Shown: positions 36,073 through 45,608, numbered from the stretch's first letter. The stretch is 64,000 bases of DNA from Colwellia sp. MB3u-45 (GCF_014077005.1 NZ_JACGVC010000044.1:372001-436000), one strand, 5' to 3'. The notes: a model not told the origin generated them from the letters alone. Program-made: numbers and translations.

Positions 36073-36738
36073 ATGAAGAATAATATTGTGATTACCGGTG
36101 CGAATAGAGGCATAGGTTTAGCCATGTGTATGCACTTTAAGACACAAGGAGATCGTGTTTTTGGGCTGTGTCGAAAAACTTCAGTTGAGTTAACCGCGCT
36201 TGATGTCAATATCATCGAAGATATCGATGTAACAAGTGATTTGGGTATAGCAAATATGGTCTCTGGATTAAAGCATATCGACATTGATGTATTGGTGTGT
36301 AATGCGGGTATTTTAAGGGATGAAAGTTTAGCCAATCTCAATTTAAACACGATACGAGAGCAGTTCGAAGTCAATGCTTTAGCACCGCTAAGAGTGGTTG
36401 CTAGTTTGCAAAAACAGCTTAAACAAGGAGCAAAAGTAGCACTTATTACCTCACGAATGGGCTCTATTGCCGATAATGACTCAGGTGGTCGTTATGGTTA
36501 CAGAATGTCAAAGGCGGCTTTAAATGCGGCCGCCATGTCATTGAGTCATGACCTTGCCAGTAATAAAGTGGCTGTTGGTATATATCATCCTGGTTATGTC
36601 CAAACAGAGATGGTTAATTATGGTGGTGACATTAGCGCGAGTGATGCGGCTAAAAAGCTAGTTGAATTAATTAATCAATTAACCTTGGCACAAAGTGGTA
36701 TTTTTAAACACTCTAATGGCAGTGTTTTGCCTTGGTAA
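36073..36738 (+). CDS. Short-chain dehydrogenase/reductase
   Basis: 221 residues. The cofactor motif is TGANRGIG at residues 8-15, NAG near residue 77 follows strand beta-4, and the catalytic YRMSK (Tyr-x-x-x-Lys) lies near 142, with a Ser upstream in ALITSRMGS. It is the short, YciK/carbonyl-reductase-like SDR type. The substrate cannot be predicted. The stop overlaps the TTG start of the alkyltransferase-like gene by 7 bases. Confidence 0.9.
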   Translation: MKNNIVITGANRGIGLAMCMHFKTQGDRVFGLCRKTSVELTALDVNIIEDIDVTSDLGIANMVSGLKHIDIDVLVCNAGILRDESLANLNLNTIREQFEVNALAPLRVVASLQKQLKQGAKVALITSRMGSIADNDSGGRYGYRMSKAALNAAAMSLSHDLASNKVAVGIYHPGYVQTEMVNYGGDISASDAAKKLVELINQLTLAQSGIFKHSNGSVLPW

Positions 36739-37124
36739 TTAAGAACACTATACGCTCAAATGTTGGTAAACCGTTTAGTAGCAAGCATATAAAAATTTGG
36801 CAAACTGTTCTGGCTATACCTGCGGGGAAAGTCGCTTGCTATGGCCAAATTGCTGATCTAGCCGGTTTACCTGGCCGCGCTCGGTTAGTAGGTAAAGCGT
36901 TAGCTGCTGTGCCAACTAACGGTTGGCACGGGCAAACCGTGCCTTGGTATCGGGTAATTAATGCTCAAGGTCGAATTTCATTTGCAGCCGGTAGCGAGAA
37001 TTTTGCTCGACAACGTGACTTACTGCAAGCTGAGCAAGTGGTGGTTATAGGGGCGCGTATCAAATTAAAAGACTTTCAATGGCAACCTGATTTAGCAGAA
37101 TTGTTGTTTGTTTTAGCGCATTAG
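36732..37124 (+). CDS. Alkyltransferase-like protein (ATL), MGMT family without catalytic cysteine
   Basis: 130 residues, one DNA-binding MGMT C-terminal domain. The motif that is PCHR in O6-methylguanine methyltransferases reads PWYR here, so the acceptor Cys is replaced by Trp as in E. coli YbaZ (PWHR). Tyr in place of His is a further change. ATLs bind O6-alkylguanine and hand the lesion to nucleotide excision repair. Helix-turn-helix residues (CYGQIADLAGLPGRARLVGKAL) are present. The TTG start at 36732 is the only common in-frame initiator at the right place and depends on coupling to the SDR gene. Confidence 0.88.
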   Translation: MVIKNTIRSNVGKPFSSKHIKIWQTVLAIPAGKVACYGQIADLAGLPGRARLVGKALAAVPTNGWHGQTVPWYRVINAQGRISFAAGSENFARQRDLLQAEQVVVIGARIKLKDFQWQPDLAELLFVLAH

Positions 37125-37403
37125 CTATTTCTATAATTCAAAGCAGCTGAGTTAACTAATGAATTTAAGCTGCATTATCGTGGTGAGTTATAAATGGCTA
37201 CGAATGGCAATCGGCTGAAGAATAAATCTCACCTTTAACGGCTATTTTTAAGCCGCTAACCCCTGATGAGTATCGTTTTCAGTGCCTGATAATTATCCCA
37301 ACCTTACTGGTTTAATGATGAAAAGGACCGCCAGTTATCTTGTTTCGCTAGCGGATTTTTTCTTTGCGTTGGTATGATTAGCCTTGCCTTTGTCGAACCT
37401 AAT

Positions 37404-38813
37404 TTAGCCTTTAGCATAGTCGGTTAAATTTTTCTGGTTAACTAAATCAGTATGGCCAGCGCCAAATGCTGCTTGGGCTAATTGCCACAACTCTTCATAA
37501 ACAAAGTCGGCTTGCCAAGATTTTTCGATATTGGAAATTTGCATTATTTTCTGCATAATCTCTTGCTGAATATCACCCAGAGCTAAGGCCTGAGAATAAG
37601 GCAGTAAGGGCGAAAAGGTCACCATAGTATACAGCGGAGTCCAAAGTGTAGGATGGCGTTGATGAAATTCTGCTTCTATTTTTTTCTGTAATAAAAACCT
37701 TGCCTGACCTGATAACTCACTCATTTCAACAAAATTTCGTTTCGCTAACTCACTAATGGCATCCGCATTTATTTTTCTAGCCACTTGATAAGCTGGAAAT
37801 ATTTTTGACCAGTCTTGCTGATATTCAGTAATTAATTCGTTTAATACTCGACAATCTTCAAAACCACAATTCATGCCTTGACCATAAAAAGGCACCATGG
37901 TATGAGCTGAATCACCAATTAACGCGACAGTATTATTGATAACCCAAGGGTCAATATTAAGCAGAAATAATGGGCTGGCGGTTTTATTGAGAAAGTCATC
38001 TATCGGATTTTCCATTAAAGGGAGTGCATCGGCAAAATTTTCTGTAAAAAACGCAGTCACCTCAGCGCGGTGTGTTAATGAAGAAAATGAAACCTCACCT
38101 TCAGCGTCTAGAAATAAAGTGCAAGTGAAAGAACCGTCAGGGTTAGGTAAGGCAATCAGCATAAAGGTTTTACGTGGCCAAATATGTAAGGCATTTTTGG
38201 CTATTTTAAATGAACCATCATCATTGGCTGGAATGTTTAATTCAATATAGCTTTGTGGCATATAAGACTGACTAGAACTAAAACCTGGCGTGTCTTGTGC
38301 TAGGCGACGCACTTTTGAGAAAGCGCCATCGGCACCAAATAAAATATCTGCTGATATTTTTTCAAGCTTATGATCATGGCTAAAGCTAGCACTGGCATCG
38401 CTAAAATCAAGAGCAACTAAACGTTGTTCAAATCTCACGTTTATTAAGGGCTCTTGCTCAGCTAAATCAAGTAGCTGCTCATTAATACCCGAACGAGAAA
38501 CCGACCAAATAGCTTGGTTTTCTTGACCATATGCTTGTTCGGTAATCGTGCCATCAATGGCATGCATTACGCGCTTATGCATAGCAATGGCATGTTGCTT
38601 AATCTCTGCTTCAATACCAACAACTGCTAATGCCAGCCAGCCCCGATCAGACAAGGCAATGTTAATCGACTTACCCTGATAAATATTATGATTACGTGAG
38701 TCAGGTCGCGATTCAAATAAATTAACGGCATAACCTTGTCGAGCTAAAAGCACGGCAAGTAGAGTACCAACGGGGCCGGCACCGGCAATGGTTATTTGCT
38801 CTCTGACTGACAT
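37404..38813 (-). CDS. kmo: Kynurenine 3-monooxygenase
   Basis: 469 residues. The FAD-binding GAGPVGTLLAVLLA is at the N-terminus. The segment YQGKSINIALSDRGWLAL near residue 45 is diagnostic of KMO. The second FAD motif GDSAHTMVPFYGQGMNCGFEDC lies near 300. The C-terminal membrane-associated helix seen in eukaryotes is only weakly represented. It hydroxylates L-kynurenine to 3-hydroxykynurenine with NADPH and O2. No other kynurenine-pathway gene is adjacent. Confidence 0.93.
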   Translation of the reverse strand: MSVREQITIAGAGPVGTLLAVLLARQGYAVNLFESRPDSRNHNIYQGKSINIALSDRGWLALAVVGIEAEIKQHAIAMHKRVMHAIDGTITEQAYGQENQAIWSVSRSGINEQLLDLAEQEPLINVRFEQRLVALDFSDASASFSHDHKLEKISADILFGADGAFSKVRRLAQDTPGFSSSQSYMPQSYIELNIPANDDGSFKIAKNALHIWPRKTFMLIALPNPDGSFTCTLFLDAEGEVSFSSLTHRAEVTAFFTENFADALPLMENPIDDFLNKTASPLFLLNIDPWVINNTVALIGDSAHTMVPFYGQGMNCGFEDCRVLNELITEYQQDWSKIFPAYQVARKINADAISELAKRNFVEMSELSGQARFLLQKKIEAEFHQRHPTLWTPLYTMVTFSPLLPYSQALALGDIQQEIMQKIMQISNIEKSWQADFVYEELWQLAQAAFGAGHTDLVNQKNLTDYAKG

Positions 38814-39589
38814 TAGATGAATTCCTTTAATATTCTGACAAAATGGTAAATATTTTGAACATTATTGTATAACGACACGGGCGTAACACAAATAACATAA
38901 GTTGTGCGCCCATCAGTGCTAACACTCAACATTCAACCCGCAAAGCGCTTAACTTGGGTATTTTCAATGTGGCTTTGTTATACAAAACAGCCGGCCATAG
39001 CACCTGAACTGCTGTTGAGATATTTACCCTTGTACCAGCAGGCAATATCGACTTGGCGTTTATGCAATGATAACTCAATATTGTGGGTAGCATGAGTAAG
39101 ATTGAATTTAACTTTCAGCACAATATTGAGCACAATAAAAATTTAATATCAGTAATTTTTTTCATAAAAAAATTAGATTCTTTCTGCTGCTGCTAGGTTA
39201 AATTTTTGTCGGTTAATTAAGCTTTAGTTGTTGTTAAAAAAATCTTATCCCCGAGGCTCATAAATCAAGAAGTAAACAAATGTGTTATTAAGCGCATATT
39301 CGTTAAGCGAAAGGGTGGTTAAAGACTCGATATGACTGAGCTTTGTACAGTCAGCGGTCGCTTTAATTACCAACAATAATTAGATGATAAGTAGACATAA
39401 ATGGTTAGAAATTAAGGTTGCCTGTCGTTGAATCTAGGCAGATTAGCGAAAACAGCAAGACATTGATAATGAGCCTAGGTAGAGTAAGTTACCTACCCGC
39501 TCCGTTTGCTATAACAATAAAGTCATCAAGGTTTTAAAGTGATTCGTTATAAAAATGGGATGATATTTGGACAATCTATGGAGTTTAAA
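38814..39589. other. Long intergenic region between kmo and the amidohydrolase gene
   Basis: 776 bases. A 63-codon frame at 38904-39095 lacks a good start or any recognisable domain and is not called. A perfect inverted repeat, CTCAATATTGTG at 39074-39085 with CACAATATTGAG at 39119-39130, is the only clear structure. Confidence 0.5.
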
Positions 39590-40927
39590 ATGAAGCGTAA
39601 AACACTAGCAATTTTAATTGCGTCAGCACTCACAATCTCGTCTTTTGCGACGACTAACGTTTTAGCCTTTGAACAAGACACGGCTAACGATATTGCAAAA
39701 GATTATCAACAGCACTTAGCACCGTTATGGGATCATTTTCATCGTAATCCTGAATTGTCATTAATGGAAACTAAAACAGCAAAACGCTTAGCGCAAGAGT
39801 TGAGTGCTGTGGGTTATGAGGTTACTCAAGGTGTTGGTGGTACAGGTATTGTCGCAATAATGAAAAATGGCGAAGGCCCAATGGTCATGGTACGAGCCGA
39901 TATGGACGGCTTGCCGGTAGTTGAACAGTCAGGCTTAGCTAATGCCTCAACCGTTAAAATGCAGAATTGGAATGACGAAACTGTTGGCGTTATGCACGCT
40001 TGTGGTCATGATGTTCATATAACGAGCCTAGTGGGAACTGGCCGTTATATGGCTGAAAATAAAGATAAATGGTCAGGCACTTTAATGCTTATAGGGCAAC
40101 CCGCAGAAGAAAAGGGTCCAGGAGCGTCTGCAATGATGGCAGATAATTTATGGCAGCGTTTTGGTCAACCAGATTATGCTTTTGCTTTTCATGTTACCGC
40201 TAATTCAGAAGCGGGTAAGATAATTGTAGACGAAGGCTCACCTTATGCCGGTGCGGATACGGTTGATATTAGGGTACATGGTATTGGTGCTCATGGTGCT
40301 TCACCACATCAAGGTAAAGATCCTGTCGTGATCGGTGCGCAAATTGTGAATAACTTACAAACGATTATTAGTCGTGAGTTAGCACCTCGTTATGCGGGGG
40401 TTATCACAGTGGGGTCATTTCATGCCGGTACTAAGCATAATATTATTTCAGATGAAGCTAAGTTGCAGTTAACGGTACGCAGTTTAACACCAGAGGTACG
40501 TGAGCAGTTACTATCGGCAATTAAGCGTGTTGCTATTGGTACAGCACGCACTGCAGGTGTACCAGAAGATAAATTACCGGAAGTAGTGGTCAGTGAATTC
40601 GCTTATCCACCGACCTTTAATGATAAAAAGTTGGCTAAGCGTTTGAAAAACGTATTAAGCGAAAAAATGGGTGCTGACGCGCTATTAGAACCGGCAGAAA
40701 CGGGGATGGGCGCAGAAGACTTTGGCTTTTTTACCACACAGCCTTATATTCCTAGCGTTTATTTTAAAGTAGGCGGCACGCCAAAAGCTGATTTTGAGCG
40801 TGCACAAGCCGGTGGCGCGGCTGTGCCGAGTCATCATAGTCCGCAATTTAAAATAACCCCTGAGCCCGCAATTAAATCAGGTGTTGAAGCTACGGTATAT
40901 GCGCTACTTGATGTTATGGCGAAATAA
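39590..40927 (+). CDS. Exported M20-family amidohydrolase
   Basis: 445 residues from ATG 39590 (GGAG 7 bases upstream); the GTG at 39539 would bury the signal peptide. A Sec signal (LAILIASALTISSFATTNVLA) sends it to the periplasm. Metal-binding motifs are MHACGHDVH near residue 137 and the catalytic PAEEKGPGA near 184. The dimerisation lid starts around ADTVDIRVHGIGAHGASPH. This is the hippurate/N-acyl-amino-acid hydrolase branch of M20 (M20D). The exact amide substrate is unknown. Confidence 0.88.
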   Translation: MKRKTLAILIASALTISSFATTNVLAFEQDTANDIAKDYQQHLAPLWDHFHRNPELSLMETKTAKRLAQELSAVGYEVTQGVGGTGIVAIMKNGEGPMVMVRADMDGLPVVEQSGLANASTVKMQNWNDETVGVMHACGHDVHITSLVGTGRYMAENKDKWSGTLMLIGQPAEEKGPGASAMMADNLWQRFGQPDYAFAFHVTANSEAGKIIVDEGSPYAGADTVDIRVHGIGAHGASPHQGKDPVVIGAQIVNNLQTIISRELAPRYAGVITVGSFHAGTKHNIISDEAKLQLTVRSLTPEVREQLLSAIKRVAIGTARTAGVPEDKLPEVVVSEFAYPPTFNDKKLAKRLKNVLSEKMGADALLEPAETGMGAEDFGFFTTQPYIPSVYFKVGGTPKADFERAQAGGAAVPSHHSPQFKITPEPAIKSGVEATVYALLDVMAK

Positions 40928-40949
40928 CAAGCCTAGCCCTTAACGTGTC

Positions 40950-40993
40950 TTTATTGTGATACTGAAAAGTAAATGGTTTAGTATCACAATAAA
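40950..40993 (+). terminator. Long stem-loop after the amidohydrolase gene
   Basis: TTTATTGTGATACT at 40950-40963 pairs exactly with AGTATCACAATAAA at 40980-40993 around a 16-base loop, followed by TTTAAT. A likely transcript end, without a strong T-run. Confidence 0.6.
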
Positions 40994-41101
40994 TTTAATC
41001 GTTAGCGCGGATTATATTGATATCGCTTTAGTGATAATAAAATAGCAACGACCTTTGTGCTGAGTTGCCTGGTCAAGTCGTGTTTATGAACAGTATGTAA
41101 T

Positions 41102-41247
41102 AGCAAGTTGATTAATTAGCTGTTCATTTTTAAGGGATAAAATGAAAAAATACAGAGTGATAAAATTGATAACTAGCATAACGCCTGACTCAATTTTATA
41201 CCTGGTATTAAGCCATTATTTCTCATGAAAAAGTAGGTGAATTAAAA
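41102..41247. repeat. MITE-like dispersed repeat, copy A
   Basis: AGTTGATTAAT...CTGTTCATTTTTAA at its start and GCCATTATTTCT...AAGTAG...GAATTAA at its end match two other copies (56488-56600 and 59461-59624). This copy is diverged and has lost clear terminal inverted repeats. Confidence 0.6.
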
Positions 41248-41319
41248 GACGTATAAGTTGATGCTAAACATGAACTTTATTAGCTGAGATCAGTTTTTGA
41301 CCGTATTTTATTTATAAAA

Positions 41320-41346
41320 AAGCCCAGTCACAGACTGGGCAAAACA
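41320..41346 (-). terminator. Intrinsic terminator after ibpA-type gene
   Basis: GCCCAGTC and GACTGGGC form a stem around a short loop; on the minus strand a T-run follows. Confidence 0.85.
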
Positions 41347-41374
41347 ACAGGGAGAAACTATTTAAACAAAGGGG

Positions 41375-41848
41375 TTAATTTTTTTCTATTACATTGGCAT
41401 TACGTTGTTGTAATAAGCTTTTGCCGTTAATCGCAATTTTTCTTGGCTTTAGCGCTTCCGGTATTTCTCGTTCTAAATCTATAGACAGTAAGCCATGCTC
41501 TATAAACGCACCAATGACTTTAACATGCTCGCCTAATTGAAACTTACGTTCAAAGTTGCGATCAGCAATACCTTGATGCAAATACTTACGCTCTTTATTA
41601 CTGTCGCTAGCGCTTTTTGTACCGGTAACTATGAGTGTGTCTTGCTTTGATTCAATGTCGAGTTCTTGTTCAGCAAAGCCAGCGATTGCCATGGTTATAC
41701 GGTATTGATCTTCCGCCAGTAACTCTACGTTATACGGAGGGTAAGAAGGTTGTTTATCTGCCCTTGATGCTTTGTCAATTAATCCGGCTAAGTGATCGAA
41801 TCCGATAAATGAGCGGTAAAGTGGGCTGAAATCTGTAGCTGTACGCAT
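41375..41848 (-). CDS. ibpA: IbpA-type small heat-shock protein
   Basis: 157 residues. It starts MRTATDFSPLYRSFIGFDHLAGLID, the class typical of enterobacterial IbpA/IbpB. The alpha-crystallin domain (YNVELLAEDQYRITMAIAGFAEQEL ... GLLSIDLEREIPE) is followed by the C-terminal PRKIAING with an IxI-like anchor. It binds aggregating proteins and passes them to ClpB and DnaK. AGGAT precedes the ATG. It is clearly different from the Hsp20 at 22530. Confidence 0.93.
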   Translation of the reverse strand: MRTATDFSPLYRSFIGFDHLAGLIDKASRADKQPSYPPYNVELLAEDQYRITMAIAGFAEQELDIESKQDTLIVTGTKSASDSNKERKYLHQGIADRNFERKFQLGEHVKVIGAFIEHGLLSIDLEREIPEALKPRKIAINGKSLLQQRNANVIEKN

Positions 41849-42145
41849 AATTCATATCCTATTTAAGTTTAGCAATATGTTGTCTCTGTAAATATATTTC
41901 TGATGCTAAAACCAGCTAAAGCTGCGAATTGTGACAACTGAAATTAAACGTTTACAGAGTTTAATTGTGCCTTTCAATATTGAACAGGCGGTTAATGTAG
42001 ACCCTATCGGCGACTACACTATTAAAGATGGGATTAATGCATTTAATTTCAAGAGCAAGGAGGGGATATAGTTGAGTTATTGTTAAATTTATTTTTAACT
42101 TGTTGATTTTTAAATGTATAATTATTTGTTTTACGCTTGTTAGTT
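41849..42145. other. Intergenic region upstream of ibpA
   Basis: No gene seen. It must hold the ibpA promoter. A heat-shock sigma consensus was not found with confidence. Confidence 0.4.
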
Positions 42146-42178
42146 GATGAGAGCTAATATTTTATATTGGCTCTCATC
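42146..42178 (-). terminator. Stem-loop after the thiol peroxidase gene
   Basis: GATGAGAGC and GCTCTCATC form a perfect 9-base stem around a 15-base AT loop, 20 bases beyond the stop. It lacks a long T-run. Confidence 0.5.
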
Positions 42179-42198
42179 ATGCTATCGTTTGAAAAGTG

Positions 42199-42843
42199 CT
42201 AGCCAGAATGCTCACTTGTTGTGGTTTTTGTTGGTTGAACTTTTTGACCCATTGATCTTAATTTGGTTAACGCTGTCTCGTAATCTGGGTGTTGAGAAAT
42301 ATTGCCGACTAATTCTTTGTAAGCGATTTTTCCGTCAACATCAATAATGAAAATAGCGCGTGTTAACAAGCCCATATCTTTAATAAGCAAACCATAATTA
42401 TGACCAAAATCTCGCCAGACAGCATCAGATAACACTTTGATATTTTCTACTTTTTCAGTTTTACAAAAACGTTTTTGCGCAAAAGGTAAATCATTGCTAA
42501 TGGTTAACATAACCACGTTTTCGGGTAAATTTGCTACTTCATCATTAAAACGCTTAGTTTGAATAGAACAAACACCAGTATCTAAACTCGGTACAACTGA
42601 AATTAACACAGGTTTTTGCTTAAATTCAGCCAAGGTAACGGGTGAAAATGACTGAGTTACTACCTTAAAGTCAGGTGCTTGATCTCCTACTTTTACTTGA
42701 TTGCCAAGTAAGGTAACGTACTTATTACCTGCCATGACTAAATTGGTAGTTTCTGTCAGTTCAGGTACAGAAATATCAGCGCTGGCTGAAGAGAAAAACA
42801 CTGAGCTAAGTAAGGCAATTGCGGTTAATTTAAAAATATTCAT
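42199..42843 (-). CDS. Periplasmic thiol peroxidase (Tpx-like)
   Basis: 214 residues. An N-terminal Sec signal (LTAIALLSSVFFSSASA) precedes a full atypical 2-Cys peroxiredoxin. The peroxidatic Cys is in PSLDTGVCSIQT and the resolving Cys in KRFCKTEKVEN, the Tpx pattern. E. coli Tpx is about 168 residues and lacks this cleavable signal, so this is an exported variant that would reduce peroxides in the periplasm. Its thiol reductant there is unknown. Confidence 0.9.
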   Translation of the reverse strand: MNIFKLTAIALLSSVFFSSASADISVPELTETTNLVMAGNKYVTLLGNQVKVGDQAPDFKVVTQSFSPVTLAEFKQKPVLISVVPSLDTGVCSIQTKRFNDEVANLPENVVMLTISNDLPFAQKRFCKTEKVENIKVLSDAVWRDFGHNYGLLIKDMGLLTRAIFIIDVDGKIAYKELVGNISQHPDYETALTKLRSMGQKVQPTKTTTSEHSG

Positions 42844-43067
42844 AATTTCGATATTTACTTAAGGTAAACTAGACCCCAAGCTTACCTTTTTGTAAGAAAA
42901 AAGTGTAGAAAAAGTGTAGAAAAAAATGCGAATTAATCGTGTTTTATTTTAAAAACCACCACTAAATGTCGTAGCATAAATATATCTTAATCTTTTATTC
43001 CTGAGTATATCTTGCTGAAAATTTCACTGAGTTATCTTTTGCTATCCCAACCTAGGGCTTTTTTGTT

Positions 43068-44150
43068 ATGCCAACTTCTTTACTTATTTGTGATGACTCC
43101 ACTATGGCGCGAAAACAAGTCGCGCGCTCACTTCCTGATGGCTGGGATGTTGATTTAACATTTGCCAGTAATGGTGTTGAAGCCATAGCAGCAATTAAGG
43201 CAGGTAAAGGTGATATCTTATTACTTGATTTGAATATGCCAGAAATGGACGGCTATCAAGTACTAGAAACCATATTGAAACAAGACCTGCCAACCCTTGC
43301 CATTGTTATATCAGGTGATATTCAACCTGAAGCACATCAAAGAGTGAAGGGGTTAGGTGCATTAGACTTCATTAAAAAACCGGTTGATAAAAGCAAACTC
43401 ACTGAAGTATTGAGTGCTTATGGGGTTTTCAGTAAAGAAGATCTCATCATTGCTGAAAATGATACAGCTAAACTGATAAATCAATCAACTGGCCCGGTAA
43501 AAAGCGCATCAGTGAGAAAGCCTGCTGTGGCAGCAACCCAGAAGTCCATTACTAAAGTTGATAGTGAAATGCTTGATTGTTATCAAGAAATCACTAATGT
43601 AGCTATGGGGCAGGCAGGCGATTTGCTCGCTCGTTTACTGGACGTTGTTGTTGTTTTACCCATTCCTAATGTTAATTTAATTGAAGTCAGTGAATTAACC
43701 ATGGCGCTTTCGGACGTTGAGAACAAAGATGAAACCTCAGGTATCTGTCAAGGTTTTATTGGTGCTGGCATCTCAGGCGAAGCACTTTTAATTCTTAATG
43801 ACTCCAGCTTTAAAGACATTGCTTCTTTGATGAAATATGAAGATAAATTAGACAACAATGTTGAGTTAGAGTTGTTAATGGATATGGCTAACTTACTTAT
43901 TGGTGCGTGTTTAAGTGGTATTGCAGAACAGCTTGATATGTCCTTTAGTCAGGGCCATCCAGTTGTGTTAGGTCAACATAGGAAAATTTCTGAATTAATT
44001 GCGAAAAATACTAATAAATGGAAGAAAACCCTCGCGATTGAAATTAGTTATAGTATCGAAAACTACCCTATTAAATTTGATCTACTGCTGCTCTTTACTG
44101 AACAATCGTTAGCCGTACTTAATCATAAAATAGCTTACTTGTTGGATTAA
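43068..44150 (+). CDS. Response regulator with CheC-type phosphatase domain
   Basis: 360 residues. Residues 1-120 are a receiver: LLICDDS, phospho-site LLLDLNMPEMDG, and a KPVDK Lys near 103. After a linker the C-terminal half begins DCYQEITNVAMGQAGD, matching CheC's D-x3-E-x2-N-x22-P active-site signature. A second, degenerate site is near ELLMDMAN. CheC-type proteins remove phosphate from CheY-like receivers. Being fused to a receiver, this protein may regulate its own or a partner's phosphorylation. A GGDEF gene begins 2 bases after its stop, so it likely controls cyclic-di-GMP output. Confidence 0.85.
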   Translation: MPTSLLICDDSTMARKQVARSLPDGWDVDLTFASNGVEAIAAIKAGKGDILLLDLNMPEMDGYQVLETILKQDLPTLAIVISGDIQPEAHQRVKGLGALDFIKKPVDKSKLTEVLSAYGVFSKEDLIIAENDTAKLINQSTGPVKSASVRKPAVAATQKSITKVDSEMLDCYQEITNVAMGQAGDLLARLLDVVVVLPIPNVNLIEVSELTMALSDVENKDETSGICQGFIGAGISGEALLILNDSSFKDIASLMKYEDKLDNNVELELLMDMANLLIGACLSGIAEQLDMSFSQGHPVVLGQHRKISELIAKNTNKWKKTLAIEISYSIENYPIKFDLLLLFTEQSLAVLNHKIAYLLD

Positions 44151-44152
44151 TC

Positions 44153-45112
44153 ATGTCATTACAAACTGAACAGTTGAACGAATTACATTGGATGATGGAA
44201 GTACTTCATACCATTGATGTTGGCCTGGTAGTACTTGATCGTGATTACACCATTCAAATTTGGAATGGTTTTATGGAAAACCACAGTGGCTTATTGCCGC
44301 GTGAAGTTAAAGGTAAGTTACTCTTTGATCTTTTTGACGAAATACCCCAAGACTGGTTTCGTCGTAAAGCGGAATCAGTTTTTTTATTAAAAAACAAAGC
44401 GTTTACTATTTGGGAGCAACGCCCTTATGTCTTCAAATTTAACAATTATCGCCCTATTACCGGTACCGCTGAGTTTATGTACCAAAATACAACCTTTATT
44501 CCTTTAAAGTCGACTACGGGTGAAGTTTCTCATTTATGTTTATTAGTTTACGACGTAACTGATAATGCTACGCAGAAAAAGCAGTTAAAAAAGGCTAACG
44601 CTGATTTAGCTATTTTGAGTCGAACCGATGGCCTGACACAATTATTTAATCGCAATCATTGGCAGCAATCTATAGCTGCTGAGTTTAAGCGCTATACGCG
44701 TAACCAACATGCTAGTTGCTTAGTTATGTTAGACATAGATCACTTTAAGGCTGTTAACGATAACTATGGCCATTTGGTAGGTGATGATGTGATTCGCCAT
44801 TTAGCTAAGTTTATCCGTGAACAAGTACGAGAAACTGATATTTCAGCTCGCTATGGCGGTGAAGAGTTTATTATTTTATTGGCGGACACTCATGCAGAAG
44901 GCGGGCTAATATTTGCTGAGCGCTTGCGTAAAACAGTAGCAGAGTCAGTGGTTATTTATAATGGCATTGAGGTTCAATACACTATTAGTTTAGGGGTTGC
45001 ACAAATTCAACCAAACTATAGCTCAGAAAGACAGTGGCTTGAGCATGCCGATAATGCTTTATATCAATCGAAAGATAATGGCCGTAATAAAGCGACGATT
45101 TATCAAAAATAA
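44153..45112 (+). CDS. PAS-GGDEF diguanylate cyclase
   Basis: 319 residues. A PAS domain (about 10-130) begins HTIDVGLVVLDRDYTIQIWN. The cyclase domain (about 150-315) contains the active-site RYGGEEF. RETD five residues before it forms the RxxD inhibitory site, so product feedback is expected. It makes cyclic-di-GMP from two GTP in the cytoplasm. It is cotranscribed with the REC-CheC protein. Confidence 0.93.
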   Translation: MSLQTEQLNELHWMMEVLHTIDVGLVVLDRDYTIQIWNGFMENHSGLLPREVKGKLLFDLFDEIPQDWFRRKAESVFLLKNKAFTIWEQRPYVFKFNNYRPITGTAEFMYQNTTFIPLKSTTGEVSHLCLLVYDVTDNATQKKQLKKANADLAILSRTDGLTQLFNRNHWQQSIAAEFKRYTRNQHASCLVMLDIDHFKAVNDNYGHLVGDDVIRHLAKFIREQVRETDISARYGGEEFIILLADTHAEGGLIFAERLRKTVAESVVIYNGIEVQYTISLGVAQIQPNYSSERQWLEHADNALYQSKDNGRNKATIYQK

Positions 45113-45136
45113 TGCTCTAGCCAGTATGATGAAGAT

Positions 45137-45162
45137 AAAAAAAGCCCATATGGGCTTTTTTT
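45137..45162. terminator. Bidirectional intrinsic terminator
   Basis: AGCCCAT and ATGGGCT form a palindromic stem with A-run and T-run on its two sides. It serves the GGDEF gene and can also act on the convergent vanZ-like gene. Confidence 0.88.
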
Positions 45163-45239
45163 ATCTGCATAAACGCATTAATACTTCAGTGCTCATAAGC
45201 GTAGCATACTAGTTTACTGATGCTAGCTCGCTGATTATA

Positions 45240-45608
45240 TTATGCTTTCTTTAGCGCAATTAATCCATGTAGCCCTTGTGCAATAATTATCGCTAATATT
45301 ACACCTCCGGTGTTAGCCGCCAGATCTAACCATTCACCATAACGATTAACGTGTGGCTGAATCAATTCAATTAAGCCACTCCACGTAATGAATAACAAGG
45401 CAAAGGCTAACCAATACTTAGGCCGACGTAGTGCGGTAGGCAACATTAAAGCGCAATAGGCAATAAAGTGATGGGTTTTATCACTGCCAGGTACACTGGG
45501 CAAATGCTGGGCAGGGTAGAGCGAAGCAACCGTTATTAGTACTAAAATCACGATTGTTATAGCCTGCCAAAACTGCTTAATAAAGTTTGTTATTGCTATG
45601 ATAGTCAC
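45240..45608 (-). CDS. VanZ-like membrane protein
   Basis: 122 residues with four hydrophobic helices. The conserved SDKTHHFIAYCALM and WSGLIELIQPHVNRYGEWLDLAANTGG stretches define the VanZ family. The role is unknown in most bacteria. It starts with GTG at 45608, which overlaps the stop of the upstream amidohydrolase gene (TAGTG). Confidence 0.88.
   Translation of the reverse strand: MTIIAITNFIKQFWQAITIVILVLITVASLYPAQHLPSVPGSDKTHHFIAYCALMLPTALRRPKYWLAFALLFITWSGLIELIQPHVNRYGEWLDLAANTGGVILAIIIAQGLHGLIALKKA

Noticed and set aside
38904-39095. 63-codon open frame after kmo
   Set aside because: No Shine-Dalgarno, no family resemblance, and no support from neighbours.
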